Part shown: positions 7,781-14,656 of the stretch, piece by piece
Layout: each line of letters begins with the position of its first letter
How positions within the stretch are numbered: position 1 is the stretch's first letter
Assembly: GCA_934615635.1 (NCBI GenBank)
Contig: CAKTTT010000009.1
Span: 1-25,779, forward strand
Reading direction: 5' to 3'
DNA: 25,779 nt
DNA from: an uncultured Eubacteriales bacterium
GTDB lineage: Bacteria > Bacillota > Clostridia > Oscillospirales > Acutalibacteraceae
Notes under the pieces: model-generated
Databases searched by the model: none
Told to the model about the DNA's origin: nothing
The model's input: only the letters and a program-made list of their open reading frames with translations
Program-made: the position numbers and the translations under genes

Positions 7781-8427
7781 GCCTCATCCGCCTCCCTTCT
7801 GCCGATCAAACGGGAAAGCAGGGACTTGATCCACTGGAGAAAAGCGGCCATAAAGCCCAGCAGAAGAAAGCCGACAAAGGGAAGCGCCGCCGACGGAAAG
7901 CGGAAGGAAAATTCCATGGAAACGCCCCACAAGGTACCGTAAACCGCCAGCTCCCGCAGAGCGGAAACGACACAGATCACCAGGCCGAAACCCACCGAAG
8001 CGCCCAGCGCATCCACCAGGGCGGCGGCGGGCCGGTTGCTCACCGAGAACCCCCCCGCCCGGTAGGTGAAGATGGTGTTCACCGCCATCAAGGGCAGATA
8101 CAGATAAAGGTAGGCGTAAATCTCGTGGGATATGCAACTGTCCACAATAACGGCGGCCGCCACCAGCAGCAGCGAAGCGCCCACGGTGTAAACCGGCGGC
8201 CGCAGCCAGGCGGGAATCTTTTCTCCGAACAGGGACATCAGCAGGCTGGTGGGCAGCAGCACCGCCGCCGTGCAGATGGCCAGCACCACACCGTACTGCA
8301 AGGTGGTGCCGGCGGCGATGATGGGGCATAGTCCGATGGCCTGCACCAGCACGATGTTTTTCGTCAGGAAGGTTTCCATGAAAATGCCCGTCAGCTTCCA
8401 AAAATGATGGACGTCGTTCTTTTTCAT
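7777..8427 (-). CDS. rnfE: RnfE-like membrane subunit, one of two cluster cysteines lost
   Basis: Six hydrophobic segments and family landmarks identify an RnfE/NqrD-type subunit. NIVLVQAIGLCP (residues 24-35) matches the canonical NPVFVQVLGMCP and keeps Cys34. YLPLMAVNTIFTYRAGGFSVSN (about residues 110-131) matches the FIPLIVVNCIILGRAEAFASKN region, but the Cys is Thr118. ALGASVGFGLV and SALREL with the Gly-Thr-Leu that follows match the next helices. In functional Rnf this subunit shares the membrane 2Fe-2S cluster with RnfA; with three of the four ligands changed overall, that cluster is probably absent. Start ATG 8427 overlaps the rnfD-like stop (ATGA), and the 3' end overlaps rnfA-like by 4 bases, so the genes are translationally coupled. 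Confidence 0.8.
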   Translation of the reverse strand: MKKNDVHHFWKLTGIFMETFLTKNIVLVQAIGLCPIIAAGTTLQYGVVLAICTAAVLLPTSLLMSLFGEKIPAWLRPPVYTVGASLLLVAAAVIVDSCISHEIYAYLYLYLPLMAVNTIFTYRAGGFSVSNRPAAALVDALGASVGFGLVICVVSALRELAVYGTLWGVSMEFSFRFPSAALPFVGFLLLGFMAAFLQWIKSLLSRLIGRREADEA

Positions 8428-9422
8428 GCGGCCGACCCTCCCCTGGCTTTTTTCATCAGGGCGCCCAGCCCGTGCACCAGCCGCCAGCTCCAGCGGTCGA
8501 TTACCGGGGCGAAGGCGTTCACGATCAGCACGGCGAAGCAGGCGCCCGCCTCAAACCGGCCGTGATACCGCAGCGCCATGGTGAGCGCACCGCCCAAAGC
8601 GCCGTATAGGATTCTCCCCAGCCAATACCGGGGAGCGGTGACCGGATCGGTCATCAGAAAAATCCCCGCAAACAGCAGATAGCCGGAACAGAGCTCCAGC
8701 AGCACGCTGTTCTGCCAGCCGCCCACCACCCGGGGAAAGAGCACCGCGCTCAGGGCGCACACCGCCAGATAGGGCAGCGTGATCCAGGGGGAGGCGGTGC
8801 GCCGGGAAAACAGATAAACGGCGCAGGCGATGAGCACCGCGATGGCGGTGGCGCCGATAGGGCCGGGGAAATTTCCCAATAAAAGGGTATTTTCATTGTA
8901 GGTGGTGGCGCCGCCGGTCATGAGCTGGGCGGCGGGAGATTTCACCAGGTTGATCCCCGCCACCGAATCCAGCGGGATGGGGCTGGGCAGCCCGGGATCG
9001 GGATAGGTGAAAAGCTGGGTGCTAAAGCACTGGGTCACCAGGGCGATGCCCGCCGCCGCGGGATTGAAGGTGTTGCGGCCGGTGCCCCCGAAGGGCATCT
9101 TCACCACCAGGATGGCGAAAGCCGCCGCTGCCGCCGGCAGCCAGTAGGGGGATATGGGGGACATCAGCGCGCCGATCAGGCCGCCGGTCACCGCCGCCGT
9201 GCCGTCCAGCACGGAGGGCCTGCGCCGCATCAGCAGGCAGCACAGGGTTTCGCACACCACCGCCGTGCCTATGCCGATAAGGATCAGCAGCACCGGCCGA
9301 AAGCCGTAGTAAACGGCGGAGAAGATCGCCAGCGGAACCAGGGTTATCAGCACGTCCAAGCTCATCAGGGAGCTCCGCTCCGTCCGCCGGATATGCGGAG
9401 CATAGGCGTTTTTAAGGTTCAT
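8424..9422 (-). CDS. rnfD: RnfD-like membrane subunit with altered flavinylation site
   Basis: The 332-residue polytopic protein has RnfD/NqrB landmarks: an early TLVPLAIFSAVYYG helix, KMPFGGTGRNTFNPAA (about residues 108-123, cf. the GGxGxNxFNPA motif), LLGNFPGPIG (about 181-190), and a C-terminal LLFAGIFLMTDPVTAP (cf. MATDPVTxP). In canonical RnfD an SGAT motif about 20 residues before the LGNxPG motif carries a Thr with covalent FMN. Here the equivalent place reads NLVKSPAAQL, with Ser162 where the Thr is expected. A GGATT at 170-174 is close by but out of register. ATG 9422 lies inside the rnfC-like 3' end (11-bp overlap). No RnfG gene follows, although in clostridial operons it normally sits between D and E. 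Confidence 0.85.
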   Translation of the reverse strand: MNLKNAYAPHIRRTERSSLMSLDVLITLVPLAIFSAVYYGFRPVLLILIGIGTAVVCETLCCLLMRRRPSVLDGTAAVTGGLIGALMSPISPYWLPAAAAAFAILVVKMPFGGTGRNTFNPAAAGIALVTQCFSTQLFTYPDPGLPSPIPLDSVAGINLVKSPAAQLMTGGATTYNENTLLLGNFPGPIGATAIAVLIACAVYLFSRRTASPWITLPYLAVCALSAVLFPRVVGGWQNSVLLELCSGYLLFAGIFLMTDPVTAPRYWLGRILYGALGGALTMALRYHGRFEAGACFAVLIVNAFAPVIDRWSWRLVHGLGALMKKARGGSAA

Positions 9423-10674
9423 CGTCGTCCCCCCAGTTCAGGAAAATCGGCCCCCGGGCCTGGGCGGCCTCCGCCACCCGTATGGCCACCTCCCGCCCGG
9501 ATGGACAGACGTAGGAGCAGGCGCCGCAGCCGTCGCATTCCTCCGGATGCAGGGCGGGCAGCCGTTCATAATGCATATTTTCCAGCCGCCGCACGATTTC
9601 ATAGGGAAGCAGCCCCGCATGGCACACCTGGGCGCAGCGGCCGCAGCCGATGCAGGTCCTGGCCGGAATCGCCTGCCGGGCCTTCAGCGCCAGCAGGCAG
9701 GTCATCCCCGGCAGCACGGGAATATCCAGCGTCTGGGTGGTGATGCCGGTGAGGGCGTCGCCCAGAATCACATAACCGGGATCCTCCGAAAGGCCGCATT
9801 GGGCCAGCACATCCTCCACCGACGCGCCGTAGGGGACCCGTATGTTCTTGGGGGTGGCCACCGCGTCTCCCGCCACGGTGAGAACGCCGTCGCAGCAGCC
9901 CTCCCCGTAAGCGGCCGCCCTATAAAGGGCCAGCGCCGCCTGGGGGCCGATCAGCGCCACCGGCCCGCCGCTGCGGGAATAGCGGGTGACGGGATAGCGC
10001 CCGGAAACCTGATAAAGCTGCCCTTCCCCCAGCCGCTGGCTCAGGGGCCGGCGGCGGCCCGCAGGCAGCCGGACGGCGAAATGGGAGCCGGAGGCCCCCA
10101 CCGCCCGGACGGCGAGCCGCAGGCCCTTCTGTATCTCTTCCGCCGCTTCATTGAGCACCGCCCAGGCGCTGGAGGCGTAAGGCTCCGCCTCCACGGCGTT
10201 GACCACGATCAGGTTGCGGCCGGCCTCCCTCCATTCCTGGAGCTTCAGATGCAGCGGCAGCCCGTCCAGTTCGTCGATGATCCCCGCCTTGCGCGCGGCG
10301 GTCAGGATTTCCTCCGGCTTCATGTTTTCCACCGGCCGCACCTTCTGGGGGGCCTCCCCCATGGAAACCATGCATTGCACCACCGCGCAGTTCAGCTCCC
10401 CGAACAGGGGATGATGCAGGGTACGGAGATTGGAAAACACCCCGCTGACCGTGGCGATGGCCGGCGCGTCGCCGGGATCCTCCGGCAGGCCCACCGCCTC
10501 TCCCCGCATCACCGTTTCATAGGCCCCCAGGGCCGGCCGGCAGACGCGGGCATCCCCATAGGACAGGGGGATCTGGACCTTTTCGATGTTTTTCAGCCGT
10601 TCAATGCCGCGGGAGGCCGCCGGCTCCTTATAGTGAGCGAGCCGGATGCCCCGCGGGAGGGTAAGTGGAAGCAC
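9412..10674 (-). CDS. rnfC: RnfC-like iron-sulfur subunit with degenerate NADH/FMN loop
   Basis: Two complete 4Fe-4S motifs near the C-terminus, Cys341/344/347/351 (CIGCGRCAQVC) and Cys380/383/386/390 (CDGCGACSYVC), and the overall plan place this 420-residue protein in the RnfC/NqrF-entry family. The N-terminal barrel (IPLSYGDARVCRPALG), a soluble-ligand-binding-like region (TVAGDAVATPKNIRVPYGAS) and VILGDALTG are recognisable. The nucleotide/FMN loop of normal RnfC (GxGGAxFPTHVKL) is replaced by IIDELDGLPLHLKL at about 132-145, and NxAECEPY is NAVEAEPY. NADH oxidation is therefore doubtful. The start is GTG 10674, with AAAGGAG 9 bases upstream. It is the first gene of the minus-strand run; a hairpin lies in its leader. 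Confidence 0.85.
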   Translation of the reverse strand: MLPLTLPRGIRLAHYKEPAASRGIERLKNIEKVQIPLSYGDARVCRPALGAYETVMRGEAVGLPEDPGDAPAIATVSGVFSNLRTLHHPLFGELNCAVVQCMVSMGEAPQKVRPVENMKPEEILTAARKAGIIDELDGLPLHLKLQEWREAGRNLIVVNAVEAEPYASSAWAVLNEAAEEIQKGLRLAVRAVGASGSHFAVRLPAGRRRPLSQRLGEGQLYQVSGRYPVTRYSRSGGPVALIGPQAALALYRAAAYGEGCCDGVLTVAGDAVATPKNIRVPYGASVEDVLAQCGLSEDPGYVILGDALTGITTQTLDIPVLPGMTCLLALKARQAIPARTCIGCGRCAQVCHAGLLPYEIVRRLENMHYERLPALHPEECDGCGACSYVCPSGREVAIRVAEAAQARGPIFLNWGDDDEP

Positions 10675-10713
10675 GTGCGCAGTCTCCTTTCCGGATGAGG
10701 AAATCGCCGGAGG

Positions 10714-10743
10714 TACGGCGTGCCCGGACTCTTCCGGGCCGTA
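10714..10743 (-). other. Hairpin in the leader of the rnfC-like operon
   Basis: TACGGC and GCCGTA form an outer 6-bp stem, and CCGGA/TCCGG an inner 5-bp stem with a 4-base loop, about 30 bases upstream of the rnfC-like ribosome binding site. There is no T run, so it is not a terminator. It could stabilise the mRNA or regulate it. I found no convincing promoter for this operon. Confidence 0.35.
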
Positions 10744-10809
10744 TATTCAAAGGGAGGATTCTCTGCATATCTGTATAAAAGTACCAATGTTTTTCCAGCC
10801 TTTGCGGCC

Positions 10810-10838
10810 TTGAAAAGCCGCCTGTGGCACAGTATCAT
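10810..10838 (+). promoter_or_regulatory. Sigma-A-type promoter for the MecA-like gene
   Basis: TTGAAA (10810-10815) and TATCAT (10833-10838) are separated by exactly 17 bases. The start codon of the MecA-like gene is about 115 bases downstream. Each box has few mismatches to TTGACA and TATAAT. Confidence 0.5.
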
Positions 10839-10958
10839 TACCCTTAGAGGGCTATACCCGCCCATCGGCGCCCCGGGAGTTCCCGCGGAAGTGACGATGG
10901 GAGTTCACGCGACCGAAAGAAGCAAGGGGCCTTTCCGGCCAAGAGGAGGGATGCAGCC

Positions 10959-11552
10959 GTGAAAATGGAGCTATTGGAAAACGGCTGTCTGAAAATCATG
11001 CTGACGGAGGAGGACTTGGACCGTCTGGGCCTGTCCTTCGCCAGCCTGGATTATGATGCGCCCGCCACCCGCAGCGCCCTGCAGACGCTGCTGATGGCCG
11101 CCCGGAATGAAACGGGGTTCGACCCCGCGGGCGGGCTGGTGGTGGAGGCGCTGCCGGTGGACGAGGGCTGCCTGCTGCTGTTCACCCCCACTGGAAACCA
11201 TCGCCGCATCCGGCTAAAAAAGGCCGTGGGGCCGTACATATACGAGGTGGAGGATGCGGAGCAGTTGTTCCGTCTGGCGGAGGGGCTGCTCCGCTACCGT
11301 CAGCCGCTGGAAAAGCGGCTGCTGCCCTCGGCGGGCAGCTCCTTATATTTGTTCGGGGAAAAATACCGGCTTGTCCTTTACCCCGCGGCAGCGCTGCCTC
11401 GGGGCGTCCAGGACCTGATGCGGGAATTCTCCCGCTGCGCCGGGGAGGGGGACGCCGCCGCGGCCTATACCGCGGAACACGGCCGCGCCATTGCCGTGGG
11501 AGATGCCCTCCTGCGGCTGTACAGCGCCACCCAGTCCGGTCAGCAATCCTGA
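10959..11552 (+). CDS. MecA-family adaptor protein
   Basis: The opening, MKMELLENGCLKIMLTEEDL, matches the N-terminal domain of MecA/YpbH adaptors (MxIERLNENTIKxxLTxEDL...RG). These bind substrates such as ComK and hand them to the ClpC-ClpP protease. The C-terminal half (YIYEVEDAEQLFRLAEGLL, then SLYLFGEKYRLVLYP) fits the MecA C-terminal domain that docks on ClpC (FxFEDFExVIxLA... LYxYxxxYYLxL). The length, 197 aa, is close to the usual 200-230. GTG 10959 is preferred because AGAGGAGGG ends 8 bases before it. The gene is monocistronic with its own promoter and ends 13 bp inside the convergent rpe gene. Its target protein here is unknown. Confidence 0.75.
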   Translation: MKMELLENGCLKIMLTEEDLDRLGLSFASLDYDAPATRSALQTLLMAARNETGFDPAGGLVVEALPVDEGCLLLFTPTGNHRRIRLKKAVGPYIYEVEDAEQLFRLAEGLLRYRQPLEKRLLPSAGSSLYLFGEKYRLVLYPAAALPRGVQDLMREFSRCAGEGDAAAAYTAEHGRAIAVGDALLRLYSATQSGQQS

Positions 11553-12184
11553 ATGGAGCGCACCAGCGCCGCCGGATCGGCAGCCTTGAACAGCGCGCTG
11601 CCCACCACGGCCACCGTGGCCCCCGCCCGGGCCGTCAGCCCGGCCGTCTCCCCATTGATACCGCCGTCCACCTGGATGGCGGTATCCTGCTTTCTGCGGT
11701 CGATTTCCGCCCGCAGCGCCGCGATCTTCGGCAGCATATCCGCCATGAAGGACTGGCCGCCGAAGCCCGGCTCCACCGTCATCACCAGCACCATGTCCAC
11801 CTTGTCCAAATAGGGGAACGCCGCCTCGGCGGGGGTGGCGGGCTTCAGGGTCAGCGCCGCCTTTTTTCCCAGCCGGCGGATGGCGTCCAGCGTCTCCCCC
11901 ACCGGCGAATCGCATTCGGCGTGGATATTGATGCTGTCCGCTCCCGCCTTGGCAAAGGCCTCTATCAGCCGATGGGGATACTGCATCATCAGGTGCACGT
12001 CAAAGGGCAGCTTCGTCAGCGGGCGCAGCCGCTCTATCACCGGCGGCCCGAAGCTGAGGTTGGGCACGAAAACCCCATCCATCACATCCAGGTGCAGCAT
12101 ATCCGCGCCGGAACGGTCGACAAAAGCGATTTCCTCCGCCAGACGGGCGAAATCGCAGGTGAGAATAGAGGGTGAAACCTTCAT
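11540..12184 (-). CDS. rpe: Ribulose-phosphate 3-epimerase
   Basis: The enzyme interconverts ribulose 5-phosphate and xylulose 5-phosphate in the pentose phosphate pathway. All family blocks are present: VSPSILTCDFARL at the start, ADMLHLDVMDGVFVPNLSFG (metal-binding His and catalytic Asp), FDVHLMMQYP, MTVEPGFGGQSF, and VDGGIN followed by AVVGSALFK, which holds the phosphate. Length (214 aa) is normal. ATG 12184 has a GAGG ribosome binding site 7 bases upstream; the frame is open further upstream, but that part is structured leader. Function links to the transketolase halves 7 kb away in the same pathway. The gene has its own promoter and a long hairpin-rich leader. Confidence 0.93.
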   Translation of the reverse strand: MKVSPSILTCDFARLAEEIAFVDRSGADMLHLDVMDGVFVPNLSFGPPVIERLRPLTKLPFDVHLMMQYPHRLIEAFAKAGADSINIHAECDSPVGETLDAIRRLGKKAALTLKPATPAEAAFPYLDKVDMVLVMTVEPGFGGQSFMADMLPKIAALRAEIDRRKQDTAIQVDGGINGETAGLTARAGATVAVVGSALFKAADPAALVRSIQDC

Positions 12185-12200
12185 AAAGTACCTCGTTTCC

Positions 12201-12293
12201 CCGCAGCGGCTGAAGAGAAACCGGTCTCCCCGCTGCGGGAGAGAGACAGCGGCAAACCCAGCGTCATCGGGATCCTCCACGGCCGCCGCTGTC
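12201..12293 (-). promoter_or_regulatory. Structured rpe leader with two alternative hairpins
   Basis: On the minus strand the leader contains, in order, GACAGCGGC (12293-12285 side), GCCGCTGTC (complement of 12245-12253), CCGCAGCGG and CCGCTGCGG (12201-12238). The first and second arms pair perfectly over 9 bp, and the third and fourth also over 9 bp. The second can instead pair with the third over about 6 bp, and the first with the fourth over about 7 bp, so the structures are mutually exclusive. The last hairpin ends about 10 bases before the ribosome binding site. Confidence 0.45.
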
Positions 12294-12339
12294 GGGATGA
12301 AGCATAAGCGGACGCGCGGACATACTCCCGGATTGTTTC

Positions 12340-12368
12340 ATTTTACCCCATTTTCGTCAAAAGGTCAA
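12340..12368 (-). promoter_or_regulatory. rpe: Sigma-A-type promoter for rpe
   Basis: Read on the minus strand, TTGACC (12368-12363), a 17-base spacer and TAAAAT (12345-12340) form a near-consensus promoter. Transcription would start near 12333 and give an rpe leader of about 150 bases. The 200 bases behind it, up to the LCP terminator at 12570, show no gene on either strand. Confidence 0.65.
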
Positions 12369-12569
12369 TGGGAAAGCGCCCGCCGCCCCTTTTGACGGCC
12401 GTGACCGCCGACGGGGCTTGGATGCCGCCGCCCGCTGCAGGGAATAAGCGAAAAGGCGGCTCCAAGGATACCGCCCGCCTCCAGGCGGCAGCGGATCTTC
12501 GGCAAGCTCGGCGGGCCCGCTCCACCGCTGCAAAAACCGGTGGAACCGCCGCCTCCCGGAATACAAAAT

Positions 12570-12602
12570 CCCCCGGCCGGGACAAGCACGCCCTGCCGGG
12601 GG
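12570..12602 (-). terminator. Rho-independent terminator behind the LCP gene
   Basis: On the minus strand, directly after the LCP stop codon, CCCCCGGC pairs with GCCGGGGG, with a further GGG/CCC pairing inside. ATTTTGTAT follows as the T-rich tail. Confidence 0.75.
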
Positions 12603-12606
12603 AGGT

Positions 12607-13752
12607 TTATGCGTACAGATAGGTGTGGAGATCGGTCACCGACTGCTTGGGGTCCTTCAGCACCAGCATGGCGCCGCCGTTGATGGTTTTATTCAGGAAG
12701 GCGCCGTCCTGGGGAACATGATAGGTGGTCATGATATCATAGGACAGATAGGCGCCTGCATCCATCACATAATTGAGGACCTCTCCCCTGCCCATGTTGG
12801 TTTTCACCTGGGGCAGCAGCTCGTCCAGCATCCCCATCAGGGTGAAAATATCCGCCCGGCGGGCCTTGTCCAGCAGGATGTTCATCGCCTTTTGCTGCCG
12901 CTGCACCCGCCCGAAATCGCTGTCGATATGGCGGATGCGGACATACTGAAGGGTCTGGAAGCCGTTGAGATGATAGGTACCCGCCCTGTTGTCCATGGGA
13001 ACGAAGTTGGGATCGCCCGTTTCCACCGTGACGGTGGTTCCCGCCTTGGGGATCTGGGTGGCCTCCTTGGCGGTCAGCTCGATATCGATGCCCCCCAGCT
13101 TATCCACCGCGATGGGAAACACCACGAAATTCACCCCGACGTATTTGTCAATCTTCAGCCGGAAATTCTGCTCGATGGTTTTAAAGAGCAGCTTTTCCTG
13201 CCCGAAGGCATAGGCGGCGTTGAGCTTGTTGTAATCGTCCTTGCCGTCCCCGTCCTTGTCCCGGCCGGGAATAGTGACGCAGGTGTCCCGCAGCAGAGAA
13301 ACGAACTTAATGGTTTTTTTCTTCTTATTGATGGACACGATCATGTTGGAATCCGACCGGGCGGAATAATTGGTGCGCCCGTCGATGCCGATCAGCAGGA
13401 TGTTGGTCACGTCCTCGGTGTCGCCCATCACCGGAATATCCGCCACAGTGGTGGCGTTTTCATACGGATCGCTGTCAAAGGAGATATCCGGTATGGATTC
13501 CGGACCCTCCCCCTCGGGATAGGAAAAATCCGACGGAAGGCTGCCGCCGTCGTCGTCGATATTGATTTTGTTCAGAAGATACCAGCCGTAGCCGCCCACG
13601 GCTATGCAGCACACCGCCAGAATGGACAGCAGCGTCACCGACGCCGCCACCACCCGGCGGACCGACTTGGAATACCGGCGGCGCTTGGCGGGCTTCCCCT
13701 GGGTATTCCGTTTCGTTGCAGATGCGGTTTTTTTCGTCGATTTCATAGCCAT
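12607..13752 (-). CDS. LytR-CpsA-Psr (LCP) family cell-wall glycopolymer ligase
   Basis: LCP proteins transfer teichoic acids or capsular polymers from lipid carrier to peptidoglycan outside the membrane. A Lys/Arg-rich cytoplasmic tail of about 32 residues is followed by one membrane helix (VVAASVTLLSILAVCCIAVGG). A short acidic stretch leads to the LCP domain: NILLIGIDGR, ARSDSNMIVSINKKKKTIKF, VSLLRDTCVTIPG (conserved Arg and Asp), YNKLNAAYAFG, VDKLGGIDIEL, YHLNGFQTLQYVRIRH (with the conserved Arg) and GRVQRQQKAM. Length (381 aa) is typical. Either ATG 13752 or ATG 13746 could be the start; AAAGGG precedes both. It has its own promoter and terminator, so it is monocistronic. Several LCP paralogues are usual per genome, so the exact polymer is unknown. 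Confidence 0.92.
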   Translation of the reverse strand: MAMKSTKKTASATKRNTQGKPAKRRRYSKSVRRVVAASVTLLSILAVCCIAVGGYGWYLLNKINIDDDGGSLPSDFSYPEGEGPESIPDISFDSDPYENATTVADIPVMGDTEDVTNILLIGIDGRTNYSARSDSNMIVSINKKKKTIKFVSLLRDTCVTIPGRDKDGDGKDDYNKLNAAYAFGQEKLLFKTIEQNFRLKIDKYVGVNFVVFPIAVDKLGGIDIELTAKEATQIPKAGTTVTVETGDPNFVPMDNRAGTYHLNGFQTLQYVRIRHIDSDFGRVQRQQKAMNILLDKARRADIFTLMGMLDELLPQVKTNMGRGEVLNYVMDAGAYLSYDIMTTYHVPQDGAFLNKTINGGAMLVLKDPKQSVTDLHTYLYA

Positions 13753-13882
13753 CCACCCTTTCGGTGCCAGAGCATACCGGTACCACCCTATTTAAAAACG
13801 CTCTCCCGCAGCGGCGATAAATCCGCCGGCGGCCCCGCGTCGCCGCTTAAAAAGCGAACCGGCGGTATCTGCCGGCGATAAC

Positions 13883-13911
13883 ATCATAGCACACCCCCAA
13901 AGGGTTGACAA
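13883..13911 (-). promoter_or_regulatory. Sigma-A-type promoter for the LCP gene
   Basis: Minus strand: TTGTCA (13911-13906), a 17-base spacer and TATGAT (13888-13883). It lies 20 bases behind the stop of the phosphopantetheinyl transferase gene and gives an LCP leader of about 120 bases that can form several short GC hairpins. Confidence 0.65.
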
Positions 13912-13930
13912 GCAAAGAAAGTGCAAAATC

Positions 13931-14656
13931 CTACCGCCCGGCCGGGCCCCGCCACCGGGCGATGGAGAGAACAAGCCCCTCTATTTCCATCGTCAGAATC
14001 GCGGCCTTCCGCCCGTCCGGCAGCGCCGTCTCGCCGCCAAGCCCGCGGGGGATCACCCGGAAGCTTTTCAGCGGCAGGGCAAACCCGTCGCCGTTCAGCT
14101 TCATCACGCTTTCCTTCATCGCCCACAGCCGATAGAAGGCGGCGGGGCGCGCCGCCTCCGGCGCTGCGGCGAGGGCGGCCGCCTCTCCGGGATGAAAACG
14201 GGCGGCGATGCGCGCCAGACGTTCGCCGGACAGCGGATCCGGCGTTTGTATGTCCAGTCCCACCGGCCCGCTGCACAGCACGGCGGCCGCCCACCCGCCG
14301 CTGTGGGACAGGGAGGCGTAAAGCCGCTCCCCGCCCACGGCTATCCCCTCGGGAAAGGGCTTGCCCCGGGAGGAGGGGGTCCAATCCAGCGGGCAGCGCG
14401 CCGCCGCCAGCGCCAGCCTGGGGGCCGTCAGTTCGCCCGCAGGCATCTGTCGCAGGGTGAAGCCCTCCGGCCGGTCCTCCTCCAGCAGCCCCTCGTACAG
14501 CAGCGCCGCCGCGGCCACCGACTGCGCCCGGCCCGCGGCGCCCATTCCTTCGATCCGTTCCCTGCGGGAGGGCGGCAGGCGTTCCAGCAACTGCCGGCAG
14601 GTCAGGTCGGGGAGTTGAGAAAAATCCGTCAGATATATCCTGCAAAAATCCTTCAT
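13931..14656 (-). CDS. Sfp-type 4'-phosphopantetheinyl transferase
   Basis: These enzymes move the phosphopantetheine arm of CoA onto a serine of carrier proteins. The motifs are in order: RGKPFPEG (about 97-104, P1-like), SLSHSGGWAAAVL (about 115-127), VGLDIQ (132-137) and FYRLWAMKESVMKLNGDG (about 174-191), the last being the WxxKEAxxK motif. Asp135, Glu182 and Lys186 match the Mg- and CoA-binding residues. The usual Glu of GxDxE is Gln137, a mild departure. Length (241 aa) fits the Sfp/Gsp type rather than the short AcpS type. No carrier-protein synthase is in the window, so the partner is unknown. The ATG overlaps the stop of the upstream 120-residue gene by 4 bases, showing coupling. Confidence 0.88.
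   Translation of the reverse strand: MKDFCRIYLTDFSQLPDLTCRQLLERLPPSRRERIEGMGAAGRAQSVAAAALLYEGLLEEDRPEGFTLRQMPAGELTAPRLALAAARCPLDWTPSSRGKPFPEGIAVGGERLYASLSHSGGWAAAVLCSGPVGLDIQTPDPLSGERLARIAARFHPGEAAALAAAPEAARPAAFYRLWAMKESVMKLNGDGFALPLKSFRVIPRGLGGETALPDGRKAAILTMEIEGLVLSIARWRGPAGR

Noticed and set aside
9547..10698. 383-residue plus-strand frame
   Set aside because: It is antisense to the rnfC-like gene, whose iron-sulfur motifs and ribosome binding site are clear.
12343..12622. Overlapping short frames on both strands between rpe and the LCP terminator
   Set aside because: They overlap the rpe promoter and the LCP terminator, are Arg/Ala-rich and have no plausible start sites.
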